A stretch of 64,000 nucleotides of DNA, from assembly GCA_030536145.1 (NCBI GenBank), contig JAUNQN010000009.1, forward strand, positions 1-64,000. The letters are read 5' to 3'. This DNA comes from Akkermansia sp. Its GTDB lineage: Bacteria > Verrucomicrobiota > Verrucomicrobiia > Verrucomicrobiales > Akkermansiaceae. Positions 44,073 to 52,324 of the stretch are shown here, piece after piece. The stretch's first letter is position 1, and each line of letters opens with the position of its first letter. The position numbers and the translations under genes are program-made. The notes under the pieces were generated by a model. That model did no database searches. It was not told the origin of the DNA and saw nothing but the letters and a program-made list of their open reading frames with translations.

Positions 44073-45370
44073 CCATACACAAGGAAGATTTGGACGATGA
44101 GGATTCCCTGCTCACCCCGGAGGTCAGGGCCGCCCTGCGCGAACGGCAGGAGCAGGAAGGACAGGATGACGACGGGGAATACGACGACGGGGACGATGCC
44201 GGAGAGGAGGAGGACGACGACACCGGGGACGGGGAGGATGACGGGGAGCAGCAGGACACGCCCCCACCCGCGGACGATGACGACATGCCCTGGTTCGTAA
44301 CCCTGGTCAAATGGCTGGTGGCCGCCCCCATCTGCCTGCTGCTGGCGTACCTGGGCCTGGTGTTCAACGAGCAGGAATCCGCCACCAGGCGCAACGCCCT
44401 GAACCGCCTGGCGCAGGAGACCACGGAGCTGCAGGATATCTCCACCGTGACCCCCGCGCTGAACGGCAGGCCCGTGTACATTCACGGCACCCCGCAAACG
44501 GACAAAGTGCTCACGGACCCGGAGTTCGGCATCCGCGTGCCTACCGTGAAACTCTGCCGCAACGTGGAATACTACCAGTGGACGGAAACCCGCCATACCT
44601 CCAAGAAGAAGGACGAGGACGGCAGGGAATACACCACCACCTACTACACCCACTCCAAGGAATGGGTATCACACCCCGTGAACAGCCGCCTGTTCAAGGA
44701 AAGCAGCCGGAGCTACACCAACACCTGCGCCTGCAGGAAGGATGCACTCTCCGGCGTGGCTGCTGACGCCCGCCTGGGCGCCTTCCCGCTGGACAAGGCA
44801 TGGCTGGAGGACATTCCCTGCACCACCAACGTGGACCCCGCCACCGTCAAGCTCCCGGAGGATATACGCCCCCGCAGCCTGGCGCATGACAAGTACATCT
44901 ACGTGGGCACCGCCCCCCCCAAGCCCCGCCAGCCCCGGGTGGGTGATGTGCGCATCTGGTGGAGCTATGTGCCGCAGGATGCCTCCATGGGCATCATCGC
45001 GCAGCAGGACGGCACAGACCTGGTTCCCATCCCCTGCCCGGACCTGGAGGAGGACGTGTTCAAGGTTTCCTTCCCCGGGGATGACAAAGTGAAGATGCTG
45101 GGGGAATACACCCTGTCCCGCTGGGAGCTCTGGGTGTACCGCCTCCTGGGTGCGCTGGCACTCATCCCCGTGCTGGCCTGGGTGCCCGGCGTGGGCAGGC
45201 TCATCCCCCGCATGGGCAACTGGAGCACCGCCTGCGTGCTGGCCTGCGCCGTATCCGGCATCTGCCTGCTGCTGTTTGAGACAGACCGCCCCGCAGACGC
45301 AGCCATAGATTCCGCCGCCTTCTTCCTGGCAGCCCTGCTACTCTGGCGCAAGCTGCGCTCCCCGTTCTAG
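44069..45370 (+). CDS. TMEM43-family membrane protein (second of a pair)
   Basis: A 433-residue protein. A very acidic N-terminus (about 1-75, Asp/Glu tracts) precedes a helix (TLVKWLVAAPICLLLAYLGL). The outer region carries the clear TMEM43 signature: FGIRVPTVKLCRNVEYYQW, then TETRHTSKKKDEDG, TYYTHSKEWVSHPVNSRLF and LGAFPLDKAWLEDIP. C-terminal helices (about 355-425) close the protein. It is paralogous in plan to the previous gene and translationally coupled to it, suggesting a hetero-oligomer; that is inference. Confidence 0.82.
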   Translation: MTIHKEDLDDEDSLLTPEVRAALRERQEQEGQDDDGEYDDGDDAGEEEDDDTGDGEDDGEQQDTPPPADDDDMPWFVTLVKWLVAAPICLLLAYLGLVFNEQESATRRNALNRLAQETTELQDISTVTPALNGRPVYIHGTPQTDKVLTDPEFGIRVPTVKLCRNVEYYQWTETRHTSKKKDEDGREYTTTYYTHSKEWVSHPVNSRLFKESSRSYTNTCACRKDALSGVAADARLGAFPLDKAWLEDIPCTTNVDPATVKLPEDIRPRSLAHDKYIYVGTAPPKPRQPRVGDVRIWWSYVPQDASMGIIAQQDGTDLVPIPCPDLEEDVFKVSFPGDDKVKMLGEYTLSRWELWVYRLLGALALIPVLAWVPGVGRLIPRMGNWSTACVLACAVSGICLLLFETDRPADAAIDSAAFFLAALLLWRKLRSPF

Positions 45371-45406
45371 GCCCCGCCCCGCAGATGCCTGTGCCGCAGG
45401 GAAGCC

Positions 45407-46384
45407 TCAAACCGGAGTCCCGGCGGAGAAGATGCCGAGGTAGGCCCGGGCATCATCCGCAAGGCGGGCCCAGGGTATGTGGGCGCGGTTCCGCAGACCG
45501 GGCATGCCGAAGTGGGGTGTGTTCATGGTGCAGAGGTAGCGGTGGGGGTGGCCCCCGGCCAACAGGCGGGGGATATCCGGCACGGATGCCGGAATGGGGC
45601 ATGGTGCCGTAACCGGCACGGTATCCGCCAGGCGGAATCCGGCGGGGTTCCCCCGCTCACGGTGGAGGAAGTATACGCCCCGCGCGGTGTCGGTCTCCCG
45701 GGCCAGTTCCATGAAGGGGGCAAGGGATTCCCGGTTGAGCGGCATGGGACTGCGGCGGGTTCCCCGCATCATGAACACGATTGCCCCGTAGGGTGCCATG
45801 TCTCCCAGCGGTGCACCCACCCACAGCACACTCAGCGCTTCCTTGCGGAAATACGTCTTCCGCAGCCATTCCAGCTGGATTTGCATGCTGCGGTTGCGGC
45901 GGCGGGCGTCTGCCGTATCATGCGGGTGCAGGGGAAATAGCGCGATGCTATTGGCCTTGTCCAGGTAATGCCGCATGGGGTGAATAGCACGGCACCGGGC
46001 ACCGGTAAGCCCGGACAGGAAAGCGCCCGCATCCTCCAGGGCTACCGTTTCTTCCCGGAAAGAGGCTCCCCGCCTCTGCACTTCCTGCCGCACCGGGTCT
46101 ATAAAATAGGGGCGGGTGCTTTCCACGCCGCCCGGCACCGACACCGGGAAACTCATGCGGCTGCAGTGGTCCGGAGTCAGATGCTCCGTGGGAGAACAGA
46201 GCAGCAGCGCGCCATACGGCGCCCATTCCCCGAACGGGCGCAGGTACCAGGCGTGTACCTCAAACACCGGGAAACAATACATGGCCACATACCCGCGCCA
46301 ATACCCGTAGAGTTTCCGATTGATGGCGCGGGTGGCGAACATGGGCAGCAGCACGGCAGTGCGGTAGGGAGTCAGGTTCATCAC
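45407..46384 (-). CDS. Hypothetical protein, aromatic-rich, no recognised family
   Basis: A 325-residue protein (324 if the second ATG at 46381 is used). It has no signal peptide, membrane helix or motif I recognise. Two internal segments look alike: RPFGEWAPYGALLLCSPT (about 49-66) and WVGAPLGDMAPYGAIVFMM (about 197-215), each followed by a SxxMPL/SRMSFP phrase, so it may consist of two related halves. A -10-like TATACT lies only 3 bases before the first ATG, which favours 46381. Base composition matches the host. It is convergent with the TMEM43 operon. Confidence 0.7.
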   Translation of the reverse strand: MMNLTPYRTAVLLPMFATRAINRKLYGYWRGYVAMYCFPVFEVHAWYLRPFGEWAPYGALLLCSPTEHLTPDHCSRMSFPVSVPGGVESTRPYFIDPVRQEVQRRGASFREETVALEDAGAFLSGLTGARCRAIHPMRHYLDKANSIALFPLHPHDTADARRRNRSMQIQLEWLRKTYFRKEALSVLWVGAPLGDMAPYGAIVFMMRGTRRSPMPLNRESLAPFMELARETDTARGVYFLHRERGNPAGFRLADTVPVTAPCPIPASVPDIPRLLAGGHPHRYLCTMNTPHFGMPGLRNRAHIPWARLADDARAYLGIFSAGTPV

Positions 46385-46469
46385 TATAGTATAGGGATGA
46401 ACCGCCCCGGGATTAAGCCCGGACTACCGTTTTTTTTTCAAGCCTGCCTGTCCTGCTGCGCGCCCTGTG

Positions 46470-47312
46470 CTAGTCGCAAATATCTGAGATGAACTTGATG
46501 AAGCCGGGATCGTAGTGGTTGCAGATGGAGAACGTGCCGTCATCCAGCTTGGCAAGCTGCGCCATCTGGGCATCCGTGAGCTCAAAGTCAAAGATGTTCA
46601 TATTCTCCCGCATGCGCTCCACATGGGTGGTCTTGGGAATGCAGACGATACCGAGCTGGGTGAGGTAGCGCAGGGCCACCTGGGCAGCGGTCTTGCCGTG
46701 CGCAGCTCCGATGCGCATAAGCACGGGGTTGCGGAAAATATCGTTCTTGCCCTCTGCCAAGGGGCCCCATGACATGAGGGCGGTTCCGTAGCGCGCCATC
46801 TGGTCCTGCAGGGCGGCCTGCCGGCGGAACACGTGGGTTTCCACCTGGTTCACGGCCGGCACCTCTCCGCCGAACTCCACCAGGTCCTGGTAGCGGTCTC
46901 GCATGAAATTGGATACGCCGATGGCGCGCACCTTGCCCGCCTTCTTGGCCGCCTGCATGGCGCGCCACGTGCCGTAGTAGTCGCCGTACGGTTGGTGGAT
47001 GAGCAGCAGGTCTATGTAGTCCGTGCGCAGCTTTTCCAGGGATTCCTCTATACTGGCGGCGGCGCGTTTCTCCCCGGCATTGCTCACCCAGACCTTGGTG
47101 GTCAGGAACACGTCCTCACGCGGCATACCGCTGGCGGAGAGAGCCTGCCCCACGCCTTCCTCGTTTTCGTACGCCTGGGCGGTGTCTATGGAGCGGTAGC
47201 CGCATTCCAGTGCGCTGGTCACGCAGCGGGCGCATTCTGCGGGGGGAACCTGAAACACGCCGAAGCCAAGCAGCGGCATGCTGATATGTCCTTTGAGTGT
47301 AGCATATTCCAT
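46470..47312 (-). CDS. Aldo/keto reductase (2,5-diketo-gluconate reductase-like)
   Basis: A 280-residue NADPH-dependent oxidoreductase with the full catalytic tetrad: D43 and Y48 in YRSIDTAQAYENE, K73 in LTTKVW, H106 in LLLIHQP. Further family marks are IGVSNF, NQVETHVFRRQ and IPKTTHVERMREN in the cofactor-binding loop. The size and ENEEGVGQAL wording fit the AKR5-like prokaryotic branch. Substrates cannot be assigned. The start is fixed by the promoter at 47319-47347, whose -10 ends 6 bases before the ATG. Confidence 0.94.
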   Translation of the reverse strand: MEYATLKGHISMPLLGFGVFQVPPAECARCVTSALECGYRSIDTAQAYENEEGVGQALSASGMPREDVFLTTKVWVSNAGEKRAAASIEESLEKLRTDYIDLLLIHQPYGDYYGTWRAMQAAKKAGKVRAIGVSNFMRDRYQDLVEFGGEVPAVNQVETHVFRRQAALQDQMARYGTALMSWGPLAEGKNDIFRNPVLMRIGAAHGKTAAQVALRYLTQLGIVCIPKTTHVERMRENMNIFDFELTDAQMAQLAKLDDGTFSICNHYDPGFIKFISDICD

Positions 47313-47318
47313 ACTCCC

Positions 47319-47347
47319 ATCCTATCCCCTCTGCGCTGCCGTGTCAA
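47319..47347 (-). promoter_or_regulatory. Aldo/keto reductase promoter, predicted leaderless
   Basis: Minus strand: -35 TTGACA (47347-47342), 17-nt spacer, -10 TAGGAT (47324-47319), 6 nt (GGGAGT) to the ATG. Confidence 0.75.
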
Positions 47348-47380
47348 GCACGCTTTTTCCAGTTTTCTGCCGCACGGCGC

Positions 47381-47409
47381 TTGACAGTCCATGCCCGCAG
47401 CAGTACCAT
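47381..47409 (+). promoter_or_regulatory. Promoter of the ABM lipoprotein gene, predicted leaderless
   Basis: -35 TTGACA (47381-47386), 17-nt spacer, -10 TACCAT (47404-47409), 6 nt to the ATG at 47416. It is divergent from the aldo/keto reductase promoter. Confidence 0.75.
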
Positions 47410-47415
47410 ACTGGC

Positions 47416-47880
47416 ATGCAGGGAAACCACAAGGAAGCAGCCCGGGCGCTGCACCCGGTACGGGCGGGAGCCGCCATGCTGCTGGCCCTGGCCACTGCCG
47501 GCTGCGGACAGGATACCCGCCGCACGCCGCAGCCCGCACAGGATACACCCATGGCCATCACAGTCAACATCTACTACACCGGGGAGAACGGCTCTGCCAG
47601 GCAGTTTGCCGAAGAAATGATTTCCAGCGGCACCGTGGACAAAATCCGCCGGGAGCCGGGCAATCTCAAGTACGACTACTTTTTCCCCATGGGAAACGGG
47701 GAGACGGTACTGCTCATCGACAGCTGGGAGAACCAGGCCGCCATCGACGCCCACCACGGGACACCCATGATGAAAACCATCATGGAACTGCGGGAGAAAT
47801 ACAACCTGCACATGAGGGTGGAACGCTATCTCTCCGACAGCGGGATTCCCGACGGCGACCGCAAATACATACGCCACTGA
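47416..47880 (+). CDS. Lipoprotein with antibiotic-biosynthesis-monooxygenase-like (ABM/YgiN) domain
   Basis: The 154-residue product has a lipoprotein signal ending LALATAGC (Cys30), then an ABM-like dimeric alpha/beta-barrel domain: ITVNIYYTGENGSARQFAEE, GNLKYDYFFPMGNGETVLLI and the DSWENQAAIDAHHGTPMMKT motif typical of YgiN-like quinol monooxygenases and related stress proteins. Most relatives are cytoplasmic; a lipoprotein form is less usual. The ATG at 47416 is chosen because it begins the signal peptide and sits 6 bases after a good -10; a long upstream frame to 47278 is noise. It is divergent from the aldo/keto reductase. Confidence 0.82.
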   Translation: MQGNHKEAARALHPVRAGAAMLLALATAGCGQDTRRTPQPAQDTPMAITVNIYYTGENGSARQFAEEMISSGTVDKIRREPGNLKYDYFFPMGNGETVLLIDSWENQAAIDAHHGTPMMKTIMELREKYNLHMRVERYLSDSGIPDGDRKYIRH

Positions 47881-47890
47881 GCGGCTGCCC

Positions 47891-49378
47891 CTACAGCTGC
47901 CGGGAGAAGGGCATGGCGGGCAGCTTGTCGCGGTTGATGAGGTTGGGCTCCGCATGCGGGGCCCACAGGTAGCGCACGTAGACGGGGTCGTCCACAAAAT
48001 CCGCTTTCAGGCGGATGGTCTTGCCGTTGATGACGGCGCGGGCGGGTTCAAACTGGCGGCTCTTGTCCGCCAGCTCAAAGCCGGCGGGTGCCTTGCCATC
48101 CGTGGTCTGCAAGCCGTCCGCGTAGTTGAACACCAGCTCCACCGTCTCGCCGTCCGCCTTGGCCTTGCGCAGCTCCGGCCCGCGGCAGGGCACGCGGCGG
48201 CCGTACACCATGGAAAGGGCGTGCGCTGCCAGGCGCGCGGCCACGGCATCCTTGTTGCGCGGGTGCACGTTCGTATCCTTGCTGCCCAGGTCTATGGTAC
48301 ACACGCAGCCCACCTTGGGCAGTTTTTCCGCCACCTGGTGCTGCAGCCGGCGGTACTCCGGCCACCCGGCGCGCAGGCCGTCCTTGGTGTCCTTGATACG
48401 CGGCAGCTGCACCATGATGAAAGGCAGCGGGTCCTCCGGGGCGGTGCTTTCCTTCCGCCAGCCCTCGATGAGGTGCGTGAGCAGCTTCTTGGACTGCTTG
48501 GCGTCCTGCAGCTCCGCATCGGCCTCTCCCTGGTACCAGATGACCCCGGCCAGGCTCATGTGCAGCCAGGGGTCTATGCCGGTGCGGTACAGGTAGCCGG
48601 GCTTGAAGGGGTGGGCATTGGTGACGTTCTCGCCCAGGTTGGCCTCTGCGCAGGTGCGGTGCCAGGGGGTGAGGAAGGGACTGCGCGGCCAGGAGTTGTC
48701 CATCACCTCCATATACTCCGCCTTCAGCACGGAGGGCGGGGTCCAGCAAATCATCTCCGCCCCGCCGACGGCGGCGGTCACGATACCCACGGGCACTTTC
48801 AGCTCCTGCTGCAGGCGGTTGGCAAAGAGGTAGGCCACGGCAGACATGCGTTTCACGCTGTCCGGGCTGCACACGGCCCAGGAGCCGCTGAACATGCGGC
48901 CCTCCTGCAGCAGTTTCAGCTCACTCTGCGGGAAAGGCTTGTCTGCCAGGTAGGGGCGGGGCTCCCCGTGGTGCAGGCGCAGCAGGTTGTTCCCCGCGGC
49001 GGGTATGATGGCGGCGGCGTTCTCCGTCTCGTCCACGCGGAAGAGCATGTTAGACTGCCCGGCGGCCAGCCACAGCTCACCGATGAGCACATCCTCCACC
49101 CCGGCCTTGCTGCTCCCCTGCTCCACCACCAGCCCATGCCCGCGCGCAGAAGCTGCCATGGGCGGCAGCTCCGCCAGCCAATGGCCCTTGGTCACCACGG
49201 CGGTGGCGCGCTTGCCGTTGAAACGCACGGTCACGGGCGTATCGTCGTCATCCGTGGTTCCAAAGACATACAGGGGCTTTTTCTGCTGCACCACCATGTG
49301 GTCGCCGAACACGGGGTCCAGCTCCACGGCGGCAAAGGCGCAGCCAGCGCACAGGCTCAGCAAGGCTAATCTCATCAT
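47891..49378 (-). CDS. Secreted sialate O-acetylesterase-type SGNH hydrolase
   Basis: A 495-residue protein with a signal peptide (MMRLALLSLCAGCAFA). FGDHMVVQQKKPLYVFG and the beta-sandwich segment are the usual start of this family. LWLAAGQSNM holds the catalytic Ser block, GIVTAAVGGAEMICWTP and GVIWYQGEAD follow, and NVHPRNKDAVAARLA carries the C-terminal catalytic His. Such enzymes remove 9-O-acetyl groups from sialic acid, which would suit a mucin or glycan degrader. The long open frame upstream of 49378 is antisense to the acyltransferase gene and was rejected; the promoter at 49386-49414 supports this start. Confidence 0.9.
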   Translation of the reverse strand: MMRLALLSLCAGCAFAAVELDPVFGDHMVVQQKKPLYVFGTTDDDDTPVTVRFNGKRATAVVTKGHWLAELPPMAASARGHGLVVEQGSSKAGVEDVLIGELWLAAGQSNMLFRVDETENAAAIIPAAGNNLLRLHHGEPRPYLADKPFPQSELKLLQEGRMFSGSWAVCSPDSVKRMSAVAYLFANRLQQELKVPVGIVTAAVGGAEMICWTPPSVLKAEYMEVMDNSWPRSPFLTPWHRTCAEANLGENVTNAHPFKPGYLYRTGIDPWLHMSLAGVIWYQGEADAELQDAKQSKKLLTHLIEGWRKESTAPEDPLPFIMVQLPRIKDTKDGLRAGWPEYRRLQHQVAEKLPKVGCVCTIDLGSKDTNVHPRNKDAVAARLAAHALSMVYGRRVPCRGPELRKAKADGETVELVFNYADGLQTTDGKAPAGFELADKSRQFEPARAVINGKTIRLKADFVDDPVYVRYLWAPHAEPNLINRDKLPAMPFSRQL

Positions 49379-49385
49379 ACCCCCT

Positions 49386-49414
49386 ACCATACAGGATAAC
49401 GCGCGCGGGGTCAA
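49386..49414 (-). promoter_or_regulatory. Sialate O-acetylesterase promoter, predicted leaderless
   Basis: Minus strand: -35 TTGACC (49414-49409), 17-nt spacer, -10 TATGGT (49391-49386), 7 nt to the ATG. Confidence 0.7.
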
Positions 49415-49428
49415 CCACGTTTTTCTGC

Positions 49429-49458
49429 TTGCAAGGTGCGGGGAAAATCCGCTACACT
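49429..49458 (+). promoter_or_regulatory. Acyltransferase-3 promoter, predicted leaderless
   Basis: -35 TTGCAA (49429-49434), 18-nt spacer, -10 TACACT (49453-49458), 10 nt to the ATG at 49469. Confidence 0.6.
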
Positions 49459-49468
49459 GGCGGCAGAC

Positions 49469-50464
49469 ATGGCAACAGGCACACAGGGGCCCGCAGCGCG
49501 GGAAGCGTACTGGGATATCGTAAAAGGGCTGCTCATCATCCTGGTGGTGGCGGGGCATGCCGTGCAGTACTGCTGCAACGGCAATTTCTGGGGGCACCCG
49601 GTGTTCAAGGGCATCTACCTGTTCCACATGCCGCTCTTTGTACTGGTGAGCGGGTATTTTGCCCACGGCAGCATACGCCGCCACGGGTGGCTGTACCCGC
49701 TGCGCAATGTGCGGCACCTGCTGCTGCCCGCCGCCACGGCGGGCCTGGTGTTCATCGCCACGCACAATGCCTGGCCGGAGTATTTCAACGATTACACGGA
49801 CTGGTACCCGCTGCTGCTGGGCATCTGGTTCCTGTACGCCATCTTTGAGTACGGGCTGTTCCTGTGCATCCTGGAGAGCCTGCGGAGCATGCTGTGGCGG
49901 GTGCTGTGGATAGCCGCCCCCATGCTGCTGGCCCTGTGGTGGGAGGACCTGCCCTTCCGCAACCAGTTCACCTTCCTGTACCCGTTTTTCCTGCTGGGCG
50001 CGTGGGTGGCCGCCCGGCGGCCGAACCTGGCGCACCCGGCCATAGGGCTGGCGGCGCTGGCGGTGTATGCGGCGGTGTTCTGCTGTTTCGACGACACGTG
50101 GTACGTGTACCGCAAGCCCTGGGTGGCACTGGATGCCCCGGCGGAGATTTACAACATATACGCCATCCGCACCCTGGGGGCGCTGGCGGGCTGTTTCCTG
50201 TTCCTCTTTGCAGCCAAGCGGCTGGAGCGCTGGCTGAACCGCAGCCTGCTGCGCCGCCTGGGCTCTGCCACCATGGCCGTCTATATCCTGCAGGCGTATT
50301 TCTGGGACTTTGCCAGGGTGGAAAGAATCATGCAGGTGAACACCGCCGCAGCCATGGCCATAGCCGCCGCCTTGCTGGCCCTGTGCTACGGCCTGTACCG
50401 CCTGATGGCCAAATCCCGCATCCTGGCCCTGCTCAACTTCGGGGAATGGAAAAGGCGCGGCTGA
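49469..50464 (+). CDS. Acyltransferase-3 family integral membrane protein
   Basis: A 331-residue multi-pass membrane protein (about 9-10 helices). It begins with the acyltransferase-3 motif YWDIVKGLLIILVVAGHAVQ (the conserved His in GH), then LFHMPLFVLVSGYFAHGS. Members O-acetylate exopolysaccharides, lipopolysaccharide or peptidoglycan in the periplasm, using acyl-CoA from the cytoplasm. A GTG at 49436 in frame would add 11 residues, but the promoter position favours 49469. It is divergent from a sialate O-acetylesterase, giving an acetylation/deacetylation pair whose link is speculative. Confidence 0.88.
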   Translation: MATGTQGPAAREAYWDIVKGLLIILVVAGHAVQYCCNGNFWGHPVFKGIYLFHMPLFVLVSGYFAHGSIRRHGWLYPLRNVRHLLLPAATAGLVFIATHNAWPEYFNDYTDWYPLLLGIWFLYAIFEYGLFLCILESLRSMLWRVLWIAAPMLLALWWEDLPFRNQFTFLYPFFLLGAWVAARRPNLAHPAIGLAALAVYAAVFCCFDDTWYVYRKPWVALDAPAEIYNIYAIRTLGALAGCFLFLFAAKRLERWLNRSLLRRLGSATMAVYILQAYFWDFARVERIMQVNTAAAMAIAAALLALCYGLYRLMAKSRILALLNFGEWKRRG

Positions 50465-50481
50465 CCTTGCGGAGCCGCGCC
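50454..50481 (-). terminator. Shared hairpin between convergent genes
   Basis: A 9-bp stem GGCGCGGCT (50454-50462) with AGCCGCGCC (50473-50481). On the minus strand it is followed by CTTTTCC, a modest T tract, so it probably ends the Pro-rich lipoprotein transcript. Confidence 0.6.
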
Positions 50482-50505
50482 GGAGGAAAGGGATTGCCCT
50501 GCCCC

Positions 50506-51252
50506 TTAGTGTACCGGGGATACGTACACGGGCTGGCCGTCCAGGTTCACCTGGTACTGCCCGCCGGGGATGACGGAGATGTTCAGGTTGCGGTTGGCGT
50601 AGTCCACCGGGGTGTTCACCTTGTAGCGGCGGATTTCAGGCGCACCGGGCTGGTCCGGGTCGCGCACCACCACGGTGATGGGCCACTTGATGGGGTCCGC
50701 CTTGGTCATGGGCGTGTTCCAGGTCTTGTTCGGTGCCATGGGGCCGCAGGGGTAGATGGTTCCGGCGGCATCCTGCGCCTCTACAAAGAGCTGGCCCTGC
50801 GTCTTGTTGGAAATGGAAACCGTGTAGTCGATGGGCTGGCCGGCCACGGGCTGGTTGGCGCTCACGGGCACCTGGGCGCTGGGCTGCAGGTGCTGCACCG
50901 GCTGCGGCGCGGGCGCGGCCTGCACCGGCTGCGGCTCAGGAATATTCACATGCGCACGCTGGGGGATGGTGGTGTTCTGGGCACCGGGCGTGGGGTCCAT
51001 CACCGGCGGCTGGTAGCCGTCGTCCGCCGGCTGGGAGGCGGCGGGGCGGGTCTTGGCGCGGGCGTACTCTGCGGCCTGCTGCTCAAAGGCGGCATCCGGG
51101 TCATCGCTCACCTTGCGGAGCTGGGCCAGCTTGTTGGTCTGCTTCAGCTTGGCGGCAGGCTGCTCCGGCTGCGGCTTGAACTCCGGCAGGGTCTGTTGGC
51201 ATGATACCAACCCGGCGGCCAATGTGATGCCTATGGTCGTGATGTGCTTCAT
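50506..51252 (-). CDS. Pro/Gln-rich lipoprotein of unknown function
   Basis: A 248-residue lipoprotein with signal MKHITTIGITLAAGLVSC (Cys18). Residues about 25-135 are disordered, rich in Pro, Gln and Ala (PEPQPVQAAPAPQPVQ). The C-terminal 110 residues look beta-rich and folded: PIDYTVSISNKTQGQLFVEA, YPCGPMAPNKTW, WPITVVVRDPDQPG, ending in QYQVNLDGQPVYVSP. This may be a domain that binds peptidoglycan or the envelope, but I do not recognise it. It is convergent with the acyltransferase gene. Confidence 0.75.
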   Translation of the reverse strand: MKHITTIGITLAAGLVSCQQTLPEFKPQPEQPAAKLKQTNKLAQLRKVSDDPDAAFEQQAAEYARAKTRPAASQPADDGYQPPVMDPTPGAQNTTIPQRAHVNIPEPQPVQAAPAPQPVQHLQPSAQVPVSANQPVAGQPIDYTVSISNKTQGQLFVEAQDAAGTIYPCGPMAPNKTWNTPMTKADPIKWPITVVVRDPDQPGAPEIRRYKVNTPVDYANRNLNISVIPGGQYQVNLDGQPVYVSPVH

Positions 51253-51352
51253 GGCGGTGTCTTTATACCATACAGGCGCACCACTTGCAAGACTTTGTCT
51301 CCCGCGTGCGCGCGGCGCTCAAAAAAAATCCGATATTTTTGAAAAATTAAGC

Positions 51353-51380
51353 TTGCCAAAACGCAAAATGCGTGTATAGT
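51353..51380 (+). promoter_or_regulatory. rpmI promoter, predicted leaderless
   Basis: -35 TTGCCA (51353-51358), 16-nt spacer, -10 TATAGT (51375-51380), 9 nt to the ATG at 51390. The upstream A/T-rich tract (51321-51349) could act as an UP element. Confidence 0.7.
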
Positions 51381-51389
51381 ACCTGCACC

Positions 51390-51599
51390 ATGACCCGCAA
51401 AGGTGGTATCAACAAGACACGTAAGGCTGTTGCCAAGCGTTTCAAGGTGACCGGCACGGGCAAGGTTCTGCGCCGCAAGCAGGGTAAGCGTCACATTCTC
51501 CAGAAGAAGTCCAGCAAGCGCAAGCGTCAGCTTGGCAAGCCGGCTCTGGTGGACAGCACCCAGGTTTGGGCCGTCAAGCAGAATCTGCCCTTCGCTTAA
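51390..51599 (+). CDS. rpmI: 50S ribosomal protein L35
   Basis: 69 residues, typical for bL35: TRKGGINKTRKAVAKRFKVT near the start, then VLRRKQGKRHILQKKSSKRKR. L35 sits on the large subunit. The start codon follows a strong promoter by 9 bases. infC, which usually precedes rpmI, is not here, so the infC-rpmI-rplT operon is split in this genome. The upstream in-frame extension to 51372 lies inside the promoter and was rejected. Confidence 0.96.
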   Translation: MTRKGGINKTRKAVAKRFKVTGTGKVLRRKQGKRHILQKKSSKRKRQLGKPALVDSTQVWAVKQNLPFA

Positions 51600-51629
51600 G
51601 CCGAGGAACATGGCAATCAAGCCAAGAAC

Positions 51630-51648
51630 CCGCCCGCATACCGGGCGG
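51630..51648 (+). promoter_or_regulatory. Stem-loop in the rpmI-rplT intergenic leader
   Basis: CCGCCCG (51630-51636) pairs with CGGGCGG (51642-51648), loop of 5. It lies in an unusually long 146-nt gap before rplT and may be an attenuator or an L20-binding control element. Confidence 0.4.
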
Positions 51649-51745
51649 CCTCTATGCAGCCTTCCCCTCTCTATGGGGATAGAACGGACGAGACTGCAGG
51701 AGGTGAGGAAGAACAGTCCGCTCACAATAGAATAGACAATAGACT

Positions 51746-52129
51746 ATGGCACGTGCTACAAATGGGCCGGCTTCCCGCGCCCGCCGCAAGCGCATCCTGC
51801 AGCGCGCCAAGGGCTTCCGCGGTTTCCGCAGCAAGCTCTTCCGCTACGCCAAGGATGCTGTGTACAAGGCATGGCAGTATGAGTACCGCGACCGCAAGAG
51901 AAGGAAGGGTCAGTTCCGCCGTCTCTGGACCGCTCGTATCTCCGCCGCCTGCCGTCCTCTCGGCCTGACCTACTCCCGCTTCATGGAGGGTCTCAAGGCT
52001 GCCAACATCGAACTGGACCGCAAGTCTCTCTCCGAGCTTGCCATCGCCAACCCGGAAGGCTTCAAGGCCGTTTTCGAGCAGGCGAAGAAGGCCATCGATG
52101 CCAAAGAGGGTGCAACCATTGCGAAGTAA
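51746..52129 (+). CDS. rplT: 50S ribosomal protein L20
   Basis: 127 residues, bL20. The N-terminus RARRKRILQRAKGFRGFRSK with KAWQYEYRDRKRRKGQFRRLW and the C-terminal SELAIANPEGFKAVFEQAKK are diagnostic. L20 is an early assembly protein of the large subunit and in other bacteria represses its own operon. An AGGAGGTGA at 51698-51706 lies 39 bases upstream, too far to serve this start. Confidence 0.97.
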   Translation: MARATNGPASRARRKRILQRAKGFRGFRSKLFRYAKDAVYKAWQYEYRDRKRRKGQFRRLWTARISAACRPLGLTYSRFMEGLKAANIELDRKSLSELAIANPEGFKAVFEQAKKAIDAKEGATIAK

Positions 52130-52153
52130 ACCCGAGTAAACAACCTCAATTCA

Positions 52154-52190
52154 GACAGGCTGCCGGAAATCCGGCAGCCTGTCCTGCTTT
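52154..52190 (+). terminator. Rho-independent terminator of rpmI-rplT
   Basis: A perfect 13-bp stem: GACAGGCTGCCGG (52154-52166), loop AAAT, CCGGCAGCCTGTC (52171-52183), followed by CTGCTTTTTA. Confidence 0.9.
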
Positions 52191-52324
52191 TTACGGAAGC
52201 GCAAGAGCGCAGCAGGACAAATAGAAGCGGCAAGCATTAGCAAAAGGCGCGCTACCCCCATCCGGATGGTTCCAACGACCGGAGTGCGGGCACAGGGAAG
52301 CAGCCTCCTGTGATGATATACGCC

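Noticed and set aside
46388-46393. Promoter for the orphan gene at 45407-46384
   Set aside because: The -10-like TATACT is only 3 bases before the first ATG and the -35 (TTAATC) matches poorly. Used only as a hint that the second ATG is the start.
46411-46440. Plus-strand hairpin and nine-T run between the orphan gene and the reductase
   Set aside because: It has terminator-like parts, but no plus-strand gene precedes it and the stem-to-T distance is too long, so no call was made.
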